A stretch of 64,000 nt of DNA from Adineta ricciae (lineage: Eukaryota > Rotifera > Eurotatoria > Adinetida > Adinetidae): NCBI GenBank assembly GCA_905250025.1, contig CAJNOJ010000003.1, forward strand, positions 661,032 through 725,031. The letters are read 5' to 3'. Under the pieces are notes generated by a model. That model was not told where the DNA came from, made no database searches, and worked only from the letters and a program-made list of their open reading frames with translations. Numbering within the stretch: position 1 is the first letter of the stretch; every line of letters begins with the position of its first letter. This document shows, piece by piece, positions 57,349 to 64,000 of the stretch. Made by a program: the position numbers and the translations under genes.

Positions 57349-60300
57349 TATTTATCTAGTAAAACAACAAAGATGGAACAGTGTTAACAAAAAACAACAT
57401 AGGCTGAATTCCAACCTTGTAAAAAAAGCAAACGACGACGATGACGACGACGATATTCGTCAAGCAACTGAATAGCAGAGAAAAAAACAAATTCTAGAAG
57501 TAAATGATTGTATGTGTGTATGTCGATGAATAATCAATATTAACATCAACAAGCGATGATTCATACACTTGAGTGCAAAAACAAACAAAGAGTTCAAAAT
57601 TTCTCTTGTTCGACGATATCAATAATTTCTAATTCATCTTGTCTGTGTTGAAGATTTTGAAAAAAAGTAAATAAAATCATCGGGTATATAGATGGCGTGA
57701 GTGGGTGAAGAGGTCTTGTGAGAATGGAGCAACTGATCGATCAGCAATATTGAAATATAAATATGTATGGATGCTGAAAAAGTAAAACGACGGAAATGCA
57801 TGTTGACTAACCTCAATGAAGAAAAACAAGCAATGTGTTATTACTCAAATACTACTTCTATTGTTGACTGACATACGTATAGTTTATTCTGCCTATCTTG
57901 CCTAACTGACTAAATGATGATTCATTGTGGAAACATTAAAAAAATGCTTCGTCTTATTCTTTTCTGTATTTATTTAAGATTACTGTCAATACCTGTCGAT
58001 GTTGGTAGAGCTTTACAAAACTTTGCTACTTACTTCCGTTTTCATTAATCAACTGCCATACTAATTCTTTATCTTTATCGACTATAAAGATATCCCTAGG
58101 AAAATAAACGATATAAATGATAGATTGCAATATTTACAAAGGAAGCGTATCATGTCGATAAGTTGAGATCTATTCAAGGAGCCACTCCAATTATTTATCT
58201 TTAACCGTTTTGAATCGTCAGTGTTCTCGATAGGAATCGTATATATGAGACCCAGTATTGACGAGTAGCAATTCGAGTGCGAGTGGAAAAGTCCAGAACG
58301 TATCTGGAGTTTGAAAAAGTATCATTACTCGTCTATATGTCAGCGTGGAAAGGGCGCAAAATGGTTCTCTTATATGGCCAGACAAAAGTATTAAGAGCAG
58401 CAGCAGCGACGATTGTCAACATACAATTACGATCTGTTGTAAACAATATCGGCACAACTAGATATCCTGATCAATGTATTTCGATTTCTTGATCCTAGCA
58501 ATACTAATAACTTCTAGACGCCAACAGTTTTACACAAGGTCTAATATACGCCTCGTGTTGATATGTTGTAACGATAAACAAAAAACTACTAATTGTCAAA
58601 CGAAGTTACAAACACTCTGTTGATTATTTCGGATACAGTTCGTCTTTCGTAAATTTTACAAACGAGAGTTGTGTTGTTGTATCCAATGTCAGACAATATA
58701 ATGTCATAAATCTTGATCTTGAGAATAGCGTACCCTTGGTACGAATATATCTTTCGATTACATCAATAGCGTGCAAATTTAGATTCATTGAGGATGATAT
58801 CTTATCAAACAATTCGATATTCAGTGATTGAATTATCAAGCAATGCAATTAGGACAGCAAGATTCAATGAAAAAAACTACTTGTCTAAATAGTTTGTCGC
58901 ACTCTCGTCATTGAACAAACCGCTATGATCGATCGATTGTTTTTTGCTCAATTTCTGTATAGTAGATATATGTATACCATGAAGACAGAAGTACTTTTCT
59001 TGTAATCGAATCTTTCGTCTCATTTTTGCATGCTTGATTTTGCTGTATCGCATAAGACTTCGCTAGATTTTTAAAATAGTTAGATATACATGTCGTTCAT
59101 TCCAATAAATCCATGCTCGAAGCAATTTGTACAAAAATCACTTTTCAATTTATCAAGAAGAAAACAAGTCATGAGTACATGACAATGTGAGCTACATTTG
59201 ATTGCCCTAGTGTGAAGAACATATGTGAAAAATCTAACGATATGTGACTCGGTAAAATCGTCTACGAGCCCAACCATGATTCTCACCACCACCATTATAA
59301 GACTGCATTTTTCTTGCCCTTGTAAGCATAAATAATTATCAGACATACTTTACAAGCTATCAATTTTCAGTGCAATCTTCTGATACAAATAATTGTTTTT
59401 CCAGGCATAGCAATCTTACAAGCTGTTCTTGATAGAAATATGTATGAACAACAATCGATTTAAAAGTTTGTAAATATCTTTGGATTATATAATATTCTAC
59501 ATAATTGAATTAACTGGTGTAGTATGTGCATATTTCTTCGAGAAAAAGTACACGAGTATGTTGTGGTTAACGGCAACACTTTGAAGATGCAATTTCTAAC
59601 AAACTTGTAGAGAAGCAGAAGAAGATGATAATTTATTTGCAAATGAAACATAGCCGTTCTTTGCGTTCGGGGCTTCTCAGTCATTTACAGAAGGAACAGT
59701 AGTGCTCATCGCACTATTATCAGTCCAACATGCTTTTTCTTGCAATTTCTCTATTGACGGAAGTCAACAGCAGCTTTTAACTTGCACTGTCTCTAGCGTC
59801 CTTCCACGCAGTTGTGTGTATCTATATTTGCCATACTTATTCATTGTTAAATGAGAAAATACAGAGCAAGATAGAACAAACAATGATTCACTGTTATGTG
59901 CCATCAGATAGCGAAGCTCGTTTCTATTGTCACCGGAAGATTGCAATGGGAACTCACATTTGAATCTCTGGAAGTCGACTAAGCTTGACAAGCTTTGCAA
60001 GATTAATTGTGAGATGTTGCATCAAAGATTTCGCATGACAATAGTCATTTGCCAGGCTGAATATAGACATCAAATGAACAATGATAGCTGGTGCTTTTGA
60101 CCTTCCAGCATGTTTTATTACCCATTGATATGCTATTCTCTTAAGAGAAAACACATCATCATTACCATACGATTTTTTTCTATTGACACACATCCATTGT
60201 AATCTCTGATCGTTTTCCAACCGAGAAGAACAAAATCACTATTCGTCATGCTATCTATCTAATTCGATAGAAAGTATGTACTGGCAAAATCATCGTTATG

Positions 60301-61628
60301 CTTCATCATATAAGTATATCCGCAGCTGTAAACGACATGAGACATGCTGATGGAATAACTAAGAGAGATGCGCGCAAACGATACATGTCACATAATACAA
60401 AATTTATCTATGAGATGAAAACAAGACATACGCGTACAGTTTTTTTTTGACTATATCTCGACATTTGACGTGTTTCCACTCTCTCTCGACATGATACTAG
60501 CAAGAGATCGAAATAATCTAAGAAGAAAAATAAGAAGAGAAACTTGTCAACATATCTTTCAAGCTAGATGAAAACTATTTTATTTACAAAACAAAGAGGG
60601 AAAATGTCGTTAATGTAGGTTTTTTATCGACCATCTGGTGATTGTGTATATATATATAAAATAGCAAGTGGGTTTGCCATTAGTTTTCTACGAACGATCA
60701 ACATTACTCAAGTAAGATTGACATTACTAATTTTTTTTCAAAATCGACCTGTTTCACAATCTTTTCAAACGAGAGGAAAACGCAAAGTTATGACACGTCG
60801 TCAAATACATTAGTAAACTCGCGAGGAAATAAAGATATCTACGAATGAAGAACAACAATGCGCCAGAACCTGTCTGTTTGCCTGTTATCTCATCAATAGA
60901 AAGTTTAGTTAACAGTGGAAGTGTTGACAAAAAAAATATATGAATTCCTCTCTTGCGAAAGAAAGAGAGTAAGGTTGATATATTGTATTCTATCATGCAT
61001 GCGTATATATATATAATTATTAGTCTGAAAAAAAGACAAGGCTAGGTTTGCGTTTTACAGATCGAAGGAAAATCCAATTTTTAAGGGCATTTCTATTTAA
61101 AATACTCTTGACAAAAGTTCATAATGATATGTACTGCTACTTTTTTTTCAAAAGTCTATGCTATTTAGTGAAGTACTAGCGTCTAACAATGAGCATTGGA
61201 TGCATAACTGCTCTCGTAAGTTTCTTTGATGCCTTTTCGCTCATACACCCACACAATGAGAAAAAGAAAATGAAAAGAACGAGAGAGAAATAGAAGAAAA
61301 GACGATCTCATCATTTATTCTTCTACCCGTTTGGGTCCTTATTCGCAGACGTTTACTTTCCTCTGTTTTTTTTCAATACTTTCATTTTTGTTTCAATGAT
61401 GCTAAACGATGATTGATTGTATACTATTGTATACATATCAAGTCTTTGTTCGACAACACGAAAGAGGTATTTTATCTATGTTTAGAACTAATACGAGCTC
61501 CATTCGCTTTTTCTCTCTACGCCAAACAAGAGAACTGATCAAACGTTGCATATAGTTAGACAAATTCGATACTAATAGATCATTATTTTTTGTATCATTT
61601 AGAGAATCTTTATTGTCTATGATTGCTC
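57349..61628. other. 4.3 kb region without a supportable gene
   Basis: By far the longest gene-poor stretch of the window, upstream of both RHOA (-) and the GPCR (+). ORFs of 60-90 codons occur (58277-58492 +, 58624-58848 -, 59080-59346 -, 59764-60220 -), but most begin with non-ATG codons and show no domain. A short exon-like piece at 58033-58096 (-) reads DIFIVDKDKELVWQLINENG between acceptor- and donor-like sites and may be a gene remnant. (TA)n runs occur at 60645-60658 and 61005-61016. Possible long 5' UTR introns or regulatory DNA for the flanking genes. Confidence 0.45.
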
Positions 61629-63961
61629 ATGGATACTGACGAGAATAAAATGAGCTCGACTTCGACATGCTTATACAATAAAAGCACGTGTTATTTCATT
61701 GATAGCAACAGTAATTGTCTATCCGACGATATCGTACTTGATATGATTTCAAAATTAGTTATACCTACGTATCACGAATGGATTTGTATTATACTTTACG
61801 TCATTGTTTTCATTGTTGGCACGATCGGTAATTTATTAGTCATCATTGTCATCCAACGTAATCGAAGTATGAGGTAAAGATAACCGTTAAAAGATATATC
61901 AAAAGAGATATACGTTTGTTTTATATATTTTGATCTTCTTTGACGTGTAATTTCCTTTTGTTGCTATTTATTTTTAGAACTGTTACAAATATGTTTATTA
62001 TGAATCTTGCGGCTGCTGATTTATTAGTTCTGGTCTTTTGTTTACCCGCCACTGTCGTTCAAGATGTAACCAAGACCTGGTTCTTTGGCTTAGCACTTTG
62101 TAAATTTGTCAATTATGTTCAGGTACTCTAGCAGCAGACAAGAAACTGAAGACCTAATGCTCGACTAGAAGGTCGATCTGCTTTCCTTACAGTTAGACAG
62201 GCGTAATTTAATCGATGAGACAGTATTCAAATCATACTTTCGAATTCAATGGAAGTAGCCTCTTGTCCTTGTCATGATAATCACACTTCTTTCTTTTTAT
62301 CAACCGTTGGGTGCACATCGTATGTCATACATTATGAGAAACTTAGCGATGTTTTGCATGCCTTCCTACTTTCTATCCTACGTTAAACAGATGCAAATTA
62401 CTTAAAAAGAAATGAACTAGCAGATGTGCAATTGACTCGAGCAGCAAGAGAACTTTTCATATAGCTATACAGAATACCTTAATCAGTTTTGTTCTGCATA
62501 TTAGAATATGTCGGTGTCCGTGTCTGTACTCACGTTGATGGCGATTTCAATCGAACGTTATCAAGCGATCGTACATCCGTTAAAATTCAGTGGAACAAAG
62601 CAACGTGCAAGAATACTAATCCTTTCTGTCTGGATACTTTCAATACTACTTGTTCTTCCTGGTTGGATTTTGATTAACAAGAAAAAGATTCGATTGTGAA
62701 CGAGCATTGTTTCTTTTTTTAAGATGCAATTATGATGACACTCACTCAACAATTCAGCCCTCGACTTCAGACTATTTATCTTACATAGTAAACTAGATTT
62801 CAATATTCTACGTATTGAACAACACAATGTTTTGGTTTCATTTAGTTGTCAATGGAATGCACCTCCATTATTCGATCTTATCTATCAACTACATATATCA
62901 TTGTGTTTATTTGTTATTCCGCTTTGTTTTATGGTGTTTACTTATCGTGGCATTGCGAAAGTTCTATGGGGTTCACTACCGATGGAACGACTTTTTAACG
63001 ATGAAAAAAAGACAATTAATTCAAGTCAACACACTCTTTCAGGTAGGTCTATTCTTCTGAAAGAAAAGTTTTGAACCTGTTTGATCTAGGTCAATCGGAT
63101 GAATCTCATCACAATGTTCCTATTAATAGTAGTAGCAGTTTAATGAACCCAACCAAATCAGCTAATTTAATTGTTCAAGAGAATCGACAAAAGGCTGCGA
63201 AAATGCTTATCTCGGTTGTCATTATCTTTGCTATTTGCTACATACCAGTGCATGTTTTTAATTTATTCAGGTACGATCCTTTTTTCGCTTGACAGAAATG
63301 ACACTCGATGCTATCTTCTTAGATATATATTTGTCTATTTGGAATATAGTCAACATCCAATAATGAATGATCAGCAGAATTCGACCGATAATGTACCATG
63401 TTTTCAACCCGTACCTGTCGCACTTGATCGAACGAATACGGTTCAAGTTGTAACGATTTGTGCATTGATATCGCATTTCCTTCCGTTTTTGAATTCATCA
63501 ATTAATCCAATTATATACAATATTATGAGTGGTACGTATGAGGCAAAACGCATGACTATGTTCGTTAACATAAGATCGAATTTCTTTCCTTGTTGTTCTT
63601 CTTCATAGATAAATTTCGTCTCAAATTTCGTGAACTATTTTCATCATGTTGTTGTTGTTGTAAATCATTCATTCGAATGAAGTCAGCGTCATCGACAATG
63701 ATACCATTTCGTGCCTCGACAACGATGCCATACGGAAGCCAACAACCCTCACCGACATCAACGGCTAACAACAATCATCATCAAAATCATAATCGGTGTC
63801 ATCTCAATAATAAGCACAAACGTTTGGGAAACAATTCGTTAAATTTAAGTACAGCGAGTGTTCAACTATTAACTAATTCGAATAGTACGAACATGACTAA
63901 GCACAGTGCCAGTTCGTACGGACACAATGGATCGATAGCACTTCGTTTGACTAATGTTTAA
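61629..63961 (+). CDS. Class A neuropeptide GPCR, orexin/allatotropin receptor-like
   Basis: Seven exons, 61629-61873, 61978-62122, 62505-62695, 62846-63042, 63090-63270, 63323-63531 and 63609-63961, give 506 residues. The extracellular N-terminus has N-glycosylation sites. TM1 GTIGNLLVIIVIQRN; TM2 NLAAADLLVLVFCLPATVVQ; ECL1/TM3 DVTKTWFFGLALCKFVNYVQ; TM3 end SIERYQAIVHPLKF (ERY for DRY); TM4 WILSILLVLPGWI; TM6 ISVVIIFAICYIPVHVFNLF; TM7 LPFLNSSINPIIYNIMS (NPxxY); helix 8 DKFRLKFRELF followed by five cysteines suited to palmitoylation. VxDVTxTWxFGxxLCK is typical of orexin/allatotropin receptors, supporting a Gq-type peptide receptor. The C-tail is His/Asn/Ser-rich. The ligand is not predictable. 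ATG 61629 is preferred. Confidence 0.88.
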
Positions 63962-64000
63962 TATGACACATAGAACTTCGAATAAATTTAATAAATTGAC

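Noticed and set aside
58277..58492. 71-codon + ORF in the gene-free region
   Set aside because: No domain, no conserved composition and no splice signals; typical chance ORF.
59954..60220. 88-codon - ORF (LKRIAYQWVIKHAGRSKAPA)
   Set aside because: Starts at TTG, not ATG, and overlaps another open frame; no recognisable domain and no exon borders.

Overview
The window is nuclear DNA from a small-genome animal, most likely a bdelloid rotifer (Adineta/Rotaria type). This is inferred from five things: packed genes on both strands; AT-rich spacers; mostly 30-70 bp GT-AG introns; a GPI-free arginine ADP-ribosyltransferase fused to kinesin-light-chain-type TPRs, which is a typical bdelloid expansion; and two adjacent divergent TALE homeobox genes, as expected for a spiralian. 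I found no rRNA, tRNA, CRISPR array or intact transposon. Many gene models below were built by hand by joining exons in phase, so exon edges are predictions.

Left part (1-13.9 kb). A small secreted peptide (-) is followed by a tight + strand trio, IGBP1 (TAP42/alpha4), UNC45 and POLR3F. These are 90 and 184 bp apart, with a splice acceptor just upstream of each start codon and, before POLR3F, an AATAAA about 30 nt earlier. That arrangement looks like a trans-spliced operon. Then come three - strand genes: renalase, the ADP-ribosyltransferase/TPR protein with an N-myristoylation signal, and a B-box-like/coiled-coil/propeller protein.

Middle part (13.9-32 kb). A 52-residue membrane peptide (-) diverges from IPO13 (importin-13, 26 exons). 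TANGO2 and an uncharacterised phospho-rich protein follow on +. Next are a low-complexity protein (-), a CFAP77-like ciliary gene (+), a truncated ACSM-type acyl-CoA synthetase (-), an ankyrin/SOCS-box protein (-), ZC3H18 (+), and a second compact pair: an aberrant RPL11-like gene only 55 bp upstream of an Apd1/sucrase-ferredoxin-type Fe-S thioredoxin-fold gene.

Right part (32-64 kb). A small membrane-protein 3' end (-), a Cys-loop receptor subunit with an exon-phase mismatch (+), a cytoplasmic intermediate filament (+), TALE homeobox gene 1 (+), an unknown basic protein (-), TALE homeobox gene 2 (+), an SLC13 anion transporter (-), a PPEF/rdgC EF-hand phosphatase (-), SGF29 (-), Rho1/RHOA (-), a 4.3 kb stretch with no supportable gene, and an orexin/allatotropin-like GPCR (+).

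The genes do not form one pathway. Most are single-copy eukaryotic housekeeping or signalling genes. The unusual items are the TALE pair, the ADP-ribosyltransferase, the two operon-like clusters, the Apd1-like gene (a horizontal-transfer candidate), and three genes that look altered or broken (ACSM, RPL11-like, Cys-loop receptor).
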